Source of the DNA: Brevundimonas sp. UBA7506
Lineage (GTDB): Bacteria; Pseudomonadota; Alphaproteobacteria; Caulobacterales; Caulobacteraceae
Direction: 5' to 3'
Length of the DNA stretch: 64,000 bases
NCBI RefSeq assembly: GCF_002479495.1
Contig: NZ_DLNQ01000005.1
Span: 109,203 to 173,202, forward strand
Below are positions 38,735-47,393 of the stretch, piece by piece. The notes under the pieces were generated by a model that ran no database searches, had not been told where the DNA came from, and saw nothing but the letters and a program-made list of their open reading frames with translations. The number at the start of each line of letters is the position of its first letter. Position 1 is the first letter of the stretch. The position numbers and the translations under genes were made by a program.

Positions 38735-39378
38735 TCGCGATCAGGCGCGCCGAGCGGGAAGTAGGCGCGATAGGACCGGGCCTCGTCCACCGCCCGCGCC
38801 ATCGACGGCCGCGCCAGCAGCCGGGCGCGATAGGATTTCAGCGTCGCGAACCGCTCGTCGATGGGGTGCGACCAGTCGGCGTAGAAGAGCGCGGGCGCGG
38901 CGGCGCAGTCGGCCAGGCTGAAGCCGTGATCGCTGGCCCATTCCCGCCCCGCCAGCCGTTCGTCCAGCCAGGCGTAGGTTGTTTCCAGCATCCGCTTCGC
39001 CTCGGCCACGCCATAGGGATCGCGGTCGCCCTCGGGCCGCAGGGCGTCGGCCACCAGCTTCTGCTGCGGGCTCGAGACATAGTGGTCGAACACCCGGTCC
39101 ATCATCCGCACCTCGACGGCGGCGGCCGGATCGTCGGGGATCAGCCGCACCGGGCCGGGATGATGGACGGCCAGATGCTCGACGATGGCCGTCGCCTCGA
39201 CGACCGTGCGGTCGCCGTCCTGCAAGACCGGAAACTTCCGCACCGGCCACAGCGCCGTCAACTCCGCGAAGGCGGCTTCGCCCTCCAGCAGCCGGAACGC
39301 GAACGGCGTGTCGTTCTCATACAGCGCGATCAGCGCCTTCTGGCAGTAGGACGAGAAGGGATGGGCGTAGAGCTTCAT
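38731..39378 (-). CDS. Glutathione S-transferase family protein
   Basis: 215 residues from the ATG at 39378, where the N-terminal thioredoxin fold begins at once (KLYAHPFSSYCQKALIA). RKFPVLQDGDRTVVEATAIVEHL carries the cis-Pro and the Glu-Ala/Ser glutathione-binding pair. The C-terminal helical domain has FSLADCAAAPALFYAD. The substrate is unknown. The start is 13 bp downstream of the stop of the unknown secreted protein. Confidence 0.88.
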   Translation of the reverse strand: MKLYAHPFSSYCQKALIALYENDTPFAFRLLEGEAAFAELTALWPVRKFPVLQDGDRTVVEATAIVEHLAVHHPGPVRLIPDDPAAAVEVRMMDRVFDHYVSSPQQKLVADALRPEGDRDPYGVAEAKRMLETTYAWLDERLAGREWASDHGFSLADCAAAPALFYADWSHPIDERFATLKSYRARLLARPSMARAVDEARSYRAYFPLGAPDRD

Positions 39379-39391
39379 TGGGGGCTCTTCA

Positions 39392-40438
39392 CTACTGATC
39401 GAGAGGTATCGCCACGACCTGATATTGAACGGACGTGTCCGAGCCCCAGCAACAGGCCGCCTCGACAAAAATGATGCCGTCCACTGGATCGGAAATCTGA
39501 AGGCCTGCCCAGGGCCGAAGAATGGGAACCTCTCCCATTGTCGCGGCTGCTCCTCGCGCGCGAGCAAAGCGCTCTTGCCCCACCGCGACCCAGCCATTGA
39601 AAGTCTCCACCAAGCCTGTGAAGGGCCAGGTCTGGCCGGAGCGATTGATTAGAGAGTTCGGCACGACGGGCAGCGGGGCGCTGAAGACCGGCGTGATCTT
39701 GTCGTCGCAAACCCGCAGGACTTCGCCGTACCGTCCATTCAGGTGCGCCAAGCTGGCCCCAACCAATACGCAGCCCGCGTTCGCGGCGTCAGGGATGATG
39801 CCGACAATCGGGGCGCACTCGGGATTCAGCCGTCCTCCGCACAGTTGGTCGCTCGTTTCTTTCACGATGGAGACCGTGCCGGTAGACACATCGACGCGAC
39901 GCAGGCCACCACCCCATTCGCCCTTGTTATAACCGACGAACAGCACGTTTCCCGTCAGGGGCGAGACCTGTGCGTAGGGTTCGAGAGATGCGGCGAGACG
40001 CAGACGGGTGAAGCCCTGACCTGACGGAATCAGCACCGTCGTTGTTGTCAGGACGCCGGGGCCTTCGGGCGTCGAGAACAAAGAGATGGGACTTCCTTCG
40101 AAATAGACGCGCCGCTCAGGCAGATCAGTATCCAGAAGGTCTCGCACTAGGCTTTCATTCGCGTTCAGGGCGACAAGCGCCCAGAGGTGCGGGCCATCGG
40201 CCATCACATCGATGGCGTCGCTAGCGGCAACCACGCGTTCGCCGGTCCGTCTGTCAAATCGCACGACCTTTTTAGACGCCCCGCGAAGCCAGAGATCATT
40301 CCCCTTGCCGATTCCCTCGACTATGGCGCCGCCAAGGTCAGGGTCGGTCCAGGCTCGACGAGCCTCCATGCGGACTTGCGCAAACGCATCTCCGCACATC
40401 GCCAGAACCATGAGAACCGAAATGAGTATCGAGCGCAT
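39392..40438 (-). CDS. Unknown secreted protein, possible beta-propeller
   Basis: 348 residues from the ATG at 40438, chosen because a signal peptide follows directly (SILISVLMVLAMCGDAFAQ). Repeated short strands such as NDLWLRGASKKVVRFD, HLWALVALN and LRRVDVSTGTVSIV suggest a beta-propeller. Cys residues are paired (CGGRLNPEC, ACCW). I recognise no family. The gene is visibly less GC-rich than its neighbours, which hints at horizontal acquisition. Confidence 0.65.
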   Translation of the reverse strand: MRSILISVLMVLAMCGDAFAQVRMEARRAWTDPDLGGAIVEGIGKGNDLWLRGASKKVVRFDRRTGERVVAASDAIDVMADGPHLWALVALNANESLVRDLLDTDLPERRVYFEGSPISLFSTPEGPGVLTTTTVLIPSGQGFTRLRLAASLEPYAQVSPLTGNVLFVGYNKGEWGGGLRRVDVSTGTVSIVKETSDQLCGGRLNPECAPIVGIIPDAANAGCVLVGASLAHLNGRYGEVLRVCDDKITPVFSAPLPVVPNSLINRSGQTWPFTGLVETFNGWVAVGQERFARARGAAATMGEVPILRPWAGLQISDPVDGIIFVEAACCWGSDTSVQYQVVAIPLDQ

Positions 40439-40562
40439 GGCGTCACCATGCGGTGAAAGCGCGAGCATGCCTAGAATCTTCGAGCGCAAGCGAGAAACTG
40501 GAATTTGACCCCTCCGCTTCCCGATGCCAGATCGCGGCCCTCAGCAAGCGAGGGAGCGCCCC

Positions 40563-40916
40563 ATGACCATCACCCTGTACGGCATCAAGGCCTGCGACAC
40601 GATGAAGAAGGCGCGTGTCTGGCTGGACGGGCAGGGCGTGGACTACGCCTTCCATGACTACAAGGCCGCGGGAGCGAACAAGGCCGATCTGGAGCGCTGG
40701 ATCGCCGAGCATGGTTGGGAGACGGTGCTGAACCGCGCCGGGACCACCTTCCGCAAGCTGTCGGATGCGGACAAGGTCGACCTGAACGCCGACAAGGCGG
40801 TCGCCCTGATGCTGGCCCAGCCGTCGATGATCAGGCGACCGGTGCTGGACCTGGGCGACGGGCGGACCCTGGTCGGCTTCAAGCCCGAACGCTACGCCGA
40901 GGCATTTTCCGCCTAA
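40563..40916 (+). CDS. ArsC-family reductase (YffB/Spx-like)
   Basis: A 117-residue thioredoxin-fold protein. The N-terminal GIKACDTMKKARVWL contains the single active Cys of the ArsC family (C-x-x-x-K-K-A). The RKL and RRPVLDLG motifs with cis-Pro are also present. YffB-type proteins are glutathione-dependent reductases of unclear substrate. The ATG at 40563 is preferred over an upstream frame start; AGGGAG precedes it. Its stop overlaps the stop of the convergent small gene. Confidence 0.88.
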   Translation: MTITLYGIKACDTMKKARVWLDGQGVDYAFHDYKAAGANKADLERWIAEHGWETVLNRAGTTFRKLSDADKVDLNADKAVALMLAQPSMIRRPVLDLGDGRTLVGFKPERYAEAFSA

Positions 40917-41152
40917 TCCTCGACTGCGGTTTCCGGGCGGTCGTGGCCGTCGGCGCGCTCGGTGATCCACTGGCCCGACGTATCCTCGAACTCGATCCAC
41001 GAAGTGCGGTCCGGCACCTGCTGCTCGCGCGAGACGGCGACAGCGGCGGCGCGCGCGGCGTCATGGGTGGCGAAGGTCTCGGAGAAGCTGTCGCCCAGCT
41101 TGTAGGCCCAGCCGCCGTCGTGGGGGACGATGCGATAAACGATACGGGTCAC
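40913..41152 (-). CDS. Small DUF2188-like protein
   Basis: 79 residues from a GTG at 41152, chosen because AAGGAAA ends 5 bases upstream and the protein then starts VTRIVYRIVPHDGGWAYKLG. The GGWAYK...FATHDAARAAA pattern resembles DUF2188 proteins, small soluble domains of unknown function. A longer TTG start at 41170 overlaps the preceding gene and is less likely. It is co-directional with, and 10 bp after, the membrane protein gene. Confidence 0.7.
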   Translation of the reverse strand: MTRIVYRIVPHDGGWAYKLGDSFSETFATHDAARAAAVAVSREQQVPDRTSWIEFEDTSGQWITERADGHDRPETAVED

Positions 41153-41162
41153 GCGGTTTCCT

Positions 41163-41657
41163 TCAGGCAAGGGCCGTCGCCGACAGGCGACGACGGCGGG
41201 ACAGAAGCTGCAGGGTCACGCCCAGGATCAGCAGGACCAGCAGGGTCAGCTGGAAACCGACCACCAGCGGGTCCTCGACGCCGGAGGCGACCGGATCGCC
41301 GGCCGGCAGTCGGGTCAGGGTCTCGGTGACGCTGGGCAGCAGCAGGGTGAAGTAGGAGACGCTGAGCGCGATGGTTTCGATCGACCAGCGATAGTGGGCC
41401 AGGGGCTTGATGAAGCCCACCGTCGCTCCGACCGTCAGCGAGATCAGGCTGAGCGCCGCGACGGCCGCGCCCGGCGGGGTCTTGATGACGAAAATGGCCG
41501 AGATGGCGCCGATGAACATGAAAGCCAGATAGGCCTTGCCCCACCGCGTGGCGGGGTCGATCCGTCCATGCATCAGCAGCAGGATCAGGCCGATGGGGAC
41601 GGCGGGCAAGCTGCCGAGCGTATGAAACCAGCCCAGCGCAGACAGTTGGGGCAGCAT
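41163..41657 (-). CDS. Four-helix membrane protein, unknown
   Basis: 164 residues from the ATG at 41657 (GAGG about 8 bases upstream). About four membrane helices are predicted, with short loops (HTLGSLPAVPIGLILLLMHG, YLAFMFIGAISAIFVI, then two more) and an Arg-rich C-terminal end (SRRRRLS). It resembles heme- or DUF2306-like small membrane proteins only in general form. Function unknown. Confidence 0.65.
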   Translation of the reverse strand: MLPQLSALGWFHTLGSLPAVPIGLILLLMHGRIDPATRWGKAYLAFMFIGAISAIFVIKTPPGAAVAALSLISLTVGATVGFIKPLAHYRWSIETIALSVSYFTLLLPSVTETLTRLPAGDPVASGVEDPLVVGFQLTLLVLLILGVTLQLLSRRRRLSATALA

Positions 41658-41892
41658 GGCGGACACCTCAGGTTCAGGAGGAAGGATCAAGGCCACTGCA
41701 CGCGCGAACGACGCCGCACAGCCACCGTTGACCGCCCTTGAGCCGCTGTCGAGTCACGCTGTGGTGACGTCAGCGCCACCTTACAAAGAGTTCATGCGCG
41801 ATCCTGCATCTGATCGGCGCGCTCATCACCTCTTGTTATCAGAAGGCCGCAGCGTCACGCTCGGCTCCACTGTTCAAGAAGGGGCGAAACCC

Positions 41893-42267
41893 ATGGAAGA
41901 GTTCATTCCCGTTGCATTCTTCATCATGATCGGTGCGATCGTGATCGTGCCGAGCTGGCTGAAGAGCAAGGAGCGCAAGGAGATGCAGGCGACTTTGCGC
42001 TCGGCCATCGAAAAGGGCCAGCCGCTGCCGCCGGAAGTCATCGACTCGCTGAGCAAGGACAACATCAAGCCCCCGGCTTCGGCGGCGCGCGACCTGCGGG
42101 TCGGCGTCATCCTGCTGGCGGTCAGCCTGGGCGTCGCCCTCTTTGGCTACATGGTCAGCTTCGCCGAGATGGACGCCTTCTATCCGATCGCCGGCAGCGC
42201 CGCGGTGCCCGGCATGATCGGTCTGGCCTTCATCATTCTGAGCATCTTCAACAAGAACAAGGGTTGA
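41893..42267 (+). CDS. DUF6249-like membrane protein
   Basis: A 124-residue protein with an N-terminal helix (PVAFFIMIGAIVIVPSWL), a charged middle (KERKEMQATLRSAIEKGQPLP, then PEVIDSL), and two C-terminal helices. This arrangement matches DUF6249-type proteins often found beside ECF sigma factors. AAGGGG gives a strong Shine-Dalgarno. First gene of a three-gene unit with the sigma factor 24 bp downstream. Confidence 0.75.
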   Translation: MEEFIPVAFFIMIGAIVIVPSWLKSKERKEMQATLRSAIEKGQPLPPEVIDSLSKDNIKPPASAARDLRVGVILLAVSLGVALFGYMVSFAEMDAFYPIAGSAAVPGMIGLAFIILSIFNKNKG

Positions 42268-42291
42268 GGCGGGTCGAGAGGGGAGACCGTC

Positions 42292-42849
42292 ATGGCCAAG
42301 CCTTTACGCGATCTGCACGATGTCGAGCTCGCCGCCCTGTCGGCGGCGGGCGGGCGTCGCGAGTTCGGGGAGCTGGTGCGTCGCCACGGTCCGGCGGTGC
42401 GCGGCCTGCTGCGGCGGATGGGGGCGCAGCCCGCCCTGGCCGACGACGTGGCCCAGGACGCCTTTCTGTTGGCGTTCGAGAAGTGCGCCGAGTTCAGGGG
42501 CGAGGGGACCTTCGGCGCCTGGATCAAGCGGATCGCCGCCCGTCTGTATCTGAAGCGTCGCTCGAAGGACGCCCGCTACGTGGCCGAGGTCGAGAACGAC
42601 GAGGTCGCGCCTCATGTCGACAGCGCCGGGCGAATGGATCTGGACGAGGCGATGAAGGGGCTGACTGAACCGGAGCGCCTGTGCGTCTCCCTGTGCCACG
42701 GGGCGGGCCTGTCCCATCCCGAAATCGCGGCCGCCATTAATTTGCCGCTTGGAACGGTGAAATCTCATGTCAAGCGTGGTCTGGATAAACTTCGGGCCCG
42801 GCTCCAACCGGAACCGGTTGCTCACGGGAGCGCGTCCCATGTCGGTTGA
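42292..42849 (+). CDS. ECF-type RNA polymerase sigma factor
   Basis: 185 residues. Region 2 (ADDVAQDAFLLAFEKCAEFRG, FGAWIKRIA) contacts core polymerase and the -10 element. Region 4 (GLSHPEIAAAINLPLGTVKS, HVKRGLDKLRARL) is the -35-binding helix-turn-helix. The stop overlaps the start of the next gene by 11 bp, a typical sigma/anti-sigma arrangement. Confidence 0.93.
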   Translation: MAKPLRDLHDVELAALSAAGGRREFGELVRRHGPAVRGLLRRMGAQPALADDVAQDAFLLAFEKCAEFRGEGTFGAWIKRIAARLYLKRRSKDARYVAEVENDEVAPHVDSAGRMDLDEAMKGLTEPERLCVSLCHGAGLSHPEIAAAINLPLGTVKSHVKRGLDKLRARLQPEPVAHGSASHVG

Positions 42850-43264
42850 TGAGTTCGACCCTGCCATCGAGCGCCTGTTCGCCAAGGCTCCGGCCTTTGC
42901 CGATTCGGCCCAGTTCGAGGCCGCCCTGGCGGCGAAGCTGAATAAATCCTCGCGTTTCCGGACCGCGGCCCTGTCGATCGCAGGACTGGTCGGCGGCGTC
43001 ATCGCCGTGCGCGAGGTTCTGAACGTCAATTTCAACTTCACCGAGTCGTCGGCGTCCGCGTCGACGGGCGCGCAGCCTGTCGTTCAGGGATTGAGCATGG
43101 CGGGCGTGGATGGCGCTCAGGCCCTCCAGTCCTTGCTGGATCGGGTCGGTCTGGCCGGGGTGGATATGAGCTCCATGGGCGGAATGCAGATGTTCTGGGC
43201 CACGGCCGGGGTTCTGGTCGCGCTGCTTGCGGCCGGGGTCGTGAAGCTGTCGCAGGAAATCTGA
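42839..43264 (+). CDS. Candidate anti-sigma or membrane partner of the ECF sigma factor
   Basis: 141 residues from the ATG at 42839, which has GGGAG 8 bases upstream. A short cytoplasmic helical N-terminus (DEFDPAIERLFAKAPAFAD) is followed by a membrane helix (ALSIAGLVGGVIAV), a Ser/Ala-rich periplasmic part and a second helix near the C-terminus. No zinc-binding anti-sigma motif is present. Gene overlap and topology support a regulatory partner (inference). Confidence 0.6.
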   Translation: MSVDEFDPAIERLFAKAPAFADSAQFEAALAAKLNKSSRFRTAALSIAGLVGGVIAVREVLNVNFNFTESSASASTGAQPVVQGLSMAGVDGAQALQSLLDRVGLAGVDMSSMGGMQMFWATAGVLVALLAAGVVKLSQEI

Positions 43265-43409
43265 GCGCCGTTTTCCTGCCGAAGTCGCGACCTACTGCTG
43301 AAATTTCAGGTCGCGGCGCAAACGCCTGCGTTGCGGGCAGGACGACGACCCTCTAGGGTCGCGCCGGTTTAGCGACCAGTCTTGGCAGCGGTTTTTGGGG
43401 CGACGTTTC

Positions 43410-44186
43410 GTGGTTGATGTCTTCGAACAGGTCGAGGAGGAGCTTCGCTCCGATCGATACAAGCGTATGGCCCGCACCTGGCTGCCGATCGGCGCAGGTC
43501 TGCTGGCGGTCGCCCTGGTCGCCGCCCTGGGCTGGTGGGGCTGGCAGAGCTATGTGACGAATCAGGCCGACAAGGCCTCGGCCGCCTATGATCGCGGCAT
43601 GATCGCCCTGCAGGCCAATAATCCGTCGGGCGCTGACGCTGCCTTCGCCGAAGCCGCCAAGTCGGGCAACGGCGCCTACAAGGCCTTGGCCCTGATGCAG
43701 CAGGCTGGAATCGCCGTTTCGGCCAACAAGACCGAGGATGCAGTCAAGCTGTTCGACGACGCCGCCAAGGCCGCCGGCGATCCGATCATCGCCGACGCCG
43801 CCGCGATCAAGGCTGTCTTCCTGCTGATGGACACCGCTCCGCTGGCCGATATCCAGAAGCGTCTGGAGCCTCTGGCGAACGACAAGCGCCCGCTGCACGC
43901 CTTCGCGCAGGAAGCCCAGGCCATGGCCCTGTTGCAGCATGGCAAGACCGCCGAAGCGCGTCAGATCTTCGTTCAGCTGCAACTGGGTCAGAACGTGCCG
44001 GACGACATCCGCCAGCGCGCCCAGGCGGGCGTACAGGCGGTGGACGCCGGCACGGCCGCTGGCCTGGCCGCCATCGTTCGCGCCGCTGTCGCCCTGCCGA
44101 CGCCGACCGCCGCTCCGGCTCAAGCCCAGGCTGCGGCCCCGGCCGCCTCGCCTGCCGAAGCGGCGCCCGCCGCCGCTCGCCCGTAA
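43410..44186 (+). CDS. YfgM-like tetratricopeptide membrane protein
   Basis: 258 residues from the GTG at 43410, with GGGG 11-14 bases upstream; the TTG at 43395 is a weaker start. A short cytoplasmic N-terminus (DVFEQVEEELRSDRYKRMAR) precedes one membrane helix (about 25-48). TPR-like periplasmic repeats follow (about 55-210), then an Ala/Pro-rich tail. This is the architecture of YfgM, which works with the Sec translocon and periplasmic chaperones. The yfgM-bamB-der order is conserved. Confidence 0.85.
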   Translation: MVDVFEQVEEELRSDRYKRMARTWLPIGAGLLAVALVAALGWWGWQSYVTNQADKASAAYDRGMIALQANNPSGADAAFAEAAKSGNGAYKALALMQQAGIAVSANKTEDAVKLFDDAAKAAGDPIIADAAAIKAVFLLMDTAPLADIQKRLEPLANDKRPLHAFAQEAQAMALLQHGKTAEARQIFVQLQLGQNVPDDIRQRAQAGVQAVDAGTAAGLAAIVRAAVALPTPTAAPAQAQAAAPAASPAEAAPAAARP

Positions 44187-44209
44187 TCGACGCTTTCAGG
44201 ACGCCCCGC

Positions 44210-45631
44210 ATGAACCGAACGCTGAAAGTCGCCCTGCTGTGCGGTCTGGCCATGACCGTCGCTTCCTGCGGCACGGTGCGCAGCGCCTTGCCGTTCGGTC
44301 TGGGCGGACAAAAGGAAGACACCGCCAAGGCGACCGAAGGTCAGCGCATCTCGATCCTGGAGTTCGAACAGCAACTCGCGCCCTCGGCGGCTCTGTCGGG
44401 TCGTGACTTCTTCCTGCCGGGTCCGCAGGCCGCCACGGCCTGGACCCAGCCGGGCGGAAACGCCGAAAACGCGGTCGAACACGTCATCGCCGCGCCCGAG
44501 TTCACCGTCGCCTGGAAGCGCAACATCGGCGCCGGCTCCAGCAAGACGCGTCAGGTCATGGCTCCGGTCGTGGCCGACAACGGCAAGATCTTTGTTCTGG
44601 ACGGCGAAGCCGGCGTGACCGCCGTCGACGCCGGTACGGGCGCGGTCCTGTGGAAGGCCGACGTCAAGGTCGATGAGGCCGACCGTGGTTCGCGCTTCCT
44701 GGGCATCGGCTTCGGCGGCGGTGCAGGCGGCGGCGGTTTCGGCGGCGGCGTGGCCGTCGGCGGCGGCAAGGTCTTTGTCTCCTCGGGCTATCGCTCCATG
44801 ACGGCGCTGGACGCCGCGACGGGGGCGGTGGTCTGGACGTCGAAGGTCGATCTGCCGATCCACGGCGCCCCGACGGTCCAGGGTCAGCGCGTCTTCGTCA
44901 TCGACGTCGACAACCAGCTGATCGCCTTCAATGTGAATACGGGCCAGCAGGACTGGTCCTATCGCGGCATCACCGAGCCGGCCCGCATCATGCGCGCCTC
45001 CAGCCCGGCGGTCAGCGGCGACACGGTCCTGGCGCCCTTCTCCTCGGGTGAACTGGTGGCGCTGCGAGCGTCGAACGGCCAGCCCGTCTGGCAGGAAGTC
45101 CTGTCACGCACCAGCCGCACCAGCGCCCTGTCGGAAATTCGCGACATCGCCGGTCGTCCGGTCGTCAGCCGCGGCTTCGTCTACGCTATCAGCCAGTCGG
45201 GCGTCCTGCAGTCGATGGACATCCGCTCGGGTCAGGCCAAGTGGTCGCTGCCGGTCGCCGGCGTCAATGCCCCTCTGCCGGTTGGCGACGTCGTCTATGT
45301 CGTGTCCAAGACGGGCGAACTGACCGTGGTCAACCGGGATACCGGTCAAGTCTACTGGACCCGCGACCTGAACGAGGGCCGCGTCCGCAAGGAAGGCGGC
45401 GTCCTGGGCTTCGGCAAACGCACCGTGCGTCCGACCTGGTCGGGTCCGATCCTGGCCTCGAACCGTCTGGTGCTGGTCAATTCGGACGGCGAGGCCGTGG
45501 CCTTTGATCCGAAAACCGGCGCGCAGCAGTCCAGCGTCCGGCTGGGCGCGGCGGCCTATATCGCTCCGGCCGCCTACAACGGCGCCCTTTATGTCCTGAC
45601 GGACAAGGGCGAACTGGTCAGCATCCGCTGA
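44210..45631 (+). CDS. bamB: Outer-membrane assembly lipoprotein BamB
   Basis: A 473-residue PQQ-like eight-bladed beta-propeller of the BAM complex. The lipobox MTVASC places the lipid at Cys20. Blade motifs repeat (VLDGEAGVTAVDAGTGAVLWK, ALDAATGAVVWTSK, VVNRDTGQVYWTRDL). An unusual Gly-rich stretch ([14 protein letters not shown]) interrupts blade 2 near residues 165-180. Gene order with yfgM and der supports the call. Confidence 0.93.
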   Translation: MNRTLKVALLCGLAMTVASCGTVRSALPFGLGGQKEDTAKATEGQRISILEFEQQLAPSAALSGRDFFLPGPQAATAWTQPGGNAENAVEHVIAAPEFTVAWKRNIGAGSSKTRQVMAPVVADNGKIFVLDGEAGVTAVDAGTGAVLWKADVKVDEADRGSRFLGIGFGGGAGGGGFGGGVAVGGGKVFVSSGYRSMTALDAATGAVVWTSKVDLPIHGAPTVQGQRVFVIDVDNQLIAFNVNTGQQDWSYRGITEPARIMRASSPAVSGDTVLAPFSSGELVALRASNGQPVWQEVLSRTSRTSALSEIRDIAGRPVVSRGFVYAISQSGVLQSMDIRSGQAKWSLPVAGVNAPLPVGDVVYVVSKTGELTVVNRDTGQVYWTRDLNEGRVRKEGGVLGFGKRTVRPTWSGPILASNRLVLVNSDGEAVAFDPKTGAQQSSVRLGAAAYIAPAAYNGALYVLTDKGELVSIR

Positions 45632-45663
45632 TCTTTTTTCTGAATTTGAGTTAGAAAGCCGAC

Positions 45664-47289
45664 ATGGCTCTAAAAGTCGCCATCGTCGGCCGGCCCAACG
45701 TGGGCAAGTCGACACTGTTCAACCGACTCGTCGGCAAGCGTTTGGCGCTGGTCGATGACCGCCCGGGCGTGACCCGTGACCGTCGCTACGCCGACGGCAA
45801 TATCGGCGACATGGACCTGACGCTGATCGACACGGCCGGCTACGAAGACGTCACCGACGAAAGCCTTGAAGCGCGCATGCGCGAACAGACGGAGGCGGCC
45901 ATCGAGGACGCCGACGTCATCCTGTTCACCATGGACGCCCGCGAGGGCGTGACCCAACTGGACCGCATCTTCGCGGACCGTCTGCGCAAGGTGCACAAGC
46001 CGGTCATCCTGCTGGCGAACAAGTCCGAGAGCCGCGAAAGCTCGGGCGGCGTGGGCGAGGCCCACAGCCTGGGCTTCGGTGAGCCGGTCGCCATTTCGGC
46101 CGAACACGGCGAGGGCATGGCCGACCTGTATCAGGCCCTTGTGGTCGCTTCCGAAGATGTCTTCATCGAGGAAGAGGAAGAGACCGACAAGCCGATCCGC
46201 ATCGCCATCATCGGCCGCCCGAACGCGGGCAAGTCGACGCTGATCAATCGTCTGCTGGGTGAAGACCGCCTGCTGACCGGTCCCGAGGCCGGCATCACCC
46301 GCGACTCCATTTCAGTCGACTGGGAATACGAAGGCAAGGCGATCCGCTTCGTCGATACCGCCGGGATGCGCCGCAAGGCCCGCGTCCAGGAGAAGCTGGA
46401 GAAGCTGTCGGTTGCCGACACCATCCGCGCCATCACCTTCGCCGAGGTTGTCGTGCTGGTGATGGACAAGGACGACGCCTTCGACACCCAGGACCTGCAA
46501 CTGGCCGACCTGGTCGAGCGCGAAGGCCGCGCCCTGGTCTATGTGGCGTCGAAGTGGGATCTGGAAGAAGAGCCCCAGTCCAGGATGGCCGAGCTGAAGC
46601 GCCTGGCCGAGGACAAGCTGCCGCAATTGAAGGGCTCGCCCTTCGTGGCCCTGTCGTCGCACAATGGACGCGGCGTGGATCGGCTGATGCCGGCCGTCAT
46701 CAAGGCCTATGAAACCTGGTCGGTGAAGGTCAAGACCAAGGACCTCAACACCTGGCTGTCCATGGCCACCCAGAGGCACCCGCCGCCCGCCGTCGACGGC
46801 AAGCGCGTGAAGCCGAAATACATGGCCCAGACCAAGGCCCGTCCGCCGACCTTCGTGCTGATGGCCAGCCGCGCCGGCGACATGCCCGAGCACTACAAGC
46901 GCTATCTGGTGAACAGCCTGCGCGAGAGCTTCGATCTGCCCGGCACGCCGATCCGGCTGACGGTCAAGTCCGGCTCGGCCAACCCCTATGCCGAGGGCGG
47001 CGCCAAGTCCGGTCCCGAGCGCTACAAGGGCACGGCCAAGACCGCGCCGCGCAAGGTGCTGAAGGCCGAGAAGGCCGCGGAGGCCCTGTCCAATCTTCCC
47101 GGCAAGGCGCTGGAGCAGAAGAAGTCGGGCATCAAGCCCAAGGTGAAGGCCTTGGGCGGTTTGAAAGCCGGCGCCAGCAAGAAGGCTGGCCAGAGCATCG
47201 CGGTCCAGAAGGGCGCGCGTGGCGGCGCCCGACAGGTCTCGCGCTCTGGCCGCATCCGCACCGGTCAGAAGCACGCGCCCAAGAAGTAG
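45664..47289 (+). CDS. der: Ribosome-assembly GTPase Der (EngA)
   Basis: A 541-residue protein with two tandem GTPase domains (GRPNVGKST at 8-16; GRPNAGKST in the second) and a KH-like C-terminal domain, needed for 50S maturation. Usual length is 440-490; the extra ~90 residues form a Lys/Ala/Gly-rich basic tail (from about 445) likely to touch rRNA. A strong terminator follows. Confidence 0.96.
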   Translation: MALKVAIVGRPNVGKSTLFNRLVGKRLALVDDRPGVTRDRRYADGNIGDMDLTLIDTAGYEDVTDESLEARMREQTEAAIEDADVILFTMDAREGVTQLDRIFADRLRKVHKPVILLANKSESRESSGGVGEAHSLGFGEPVAISAEHGEGMADLYQALVVASEDVFIEEEEETDKPIRIAIIGRPNAGKSTLINRLLGEDRLLTGPEAGITRDSISVDWEYEGKAIRFVDTAGMRRKARVQEKLEKLSVADTIRAITFAEVVVLVMDKDDAFDTQDLQLADLVEREGRALVYVASKWDLEEEPQSRMAELKRLAEDKLPQLKGSPFVALSSHNGRGVDRLMPAVIKAYETWSVKVKTKDLNTWLSMATQRHPPPAVDGKRVKPKYMAQTKARPPTFVLMASRAGDMPEHYKRYLVNSLRESFDLPGTPIRLTVKSGSANPYAEGGAKSGPERYKGTAKTAPRKVLKAEKAAEALSNLPGKALEQKKSGIKPKVKALGGLKAGASKKAGQSIAVQKGARGGARQVSRSGRIRTGQKHAPKK

Positions 47290-47311
47290 GGCGCGCAGTC
47301 TGGGAAAAATT

Positions 47312-47353
47312 AGGGCGAGCGGTCAGCGACGACGGCTCGCCCTTTTTCTTTTT
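47312..47353. terminator. Bidirectional Rho-independent terminator after der
   Basis: AGGGCGAGC (47312-47320) pairs with GCTCGCCCT (47335-47343), followed by a T-rich run (47343-47353) for der on plus. On the other side AAAAATT (47306-47312) gives a U-tract for the minus-strand O-antigen-ligase-like gene ending at 47394. Confidence 0.85.
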
Positions 47354-47393
47354 CGTGGCTCAACGGCGTAGACGGGTCGAGATGCTTCGACGG

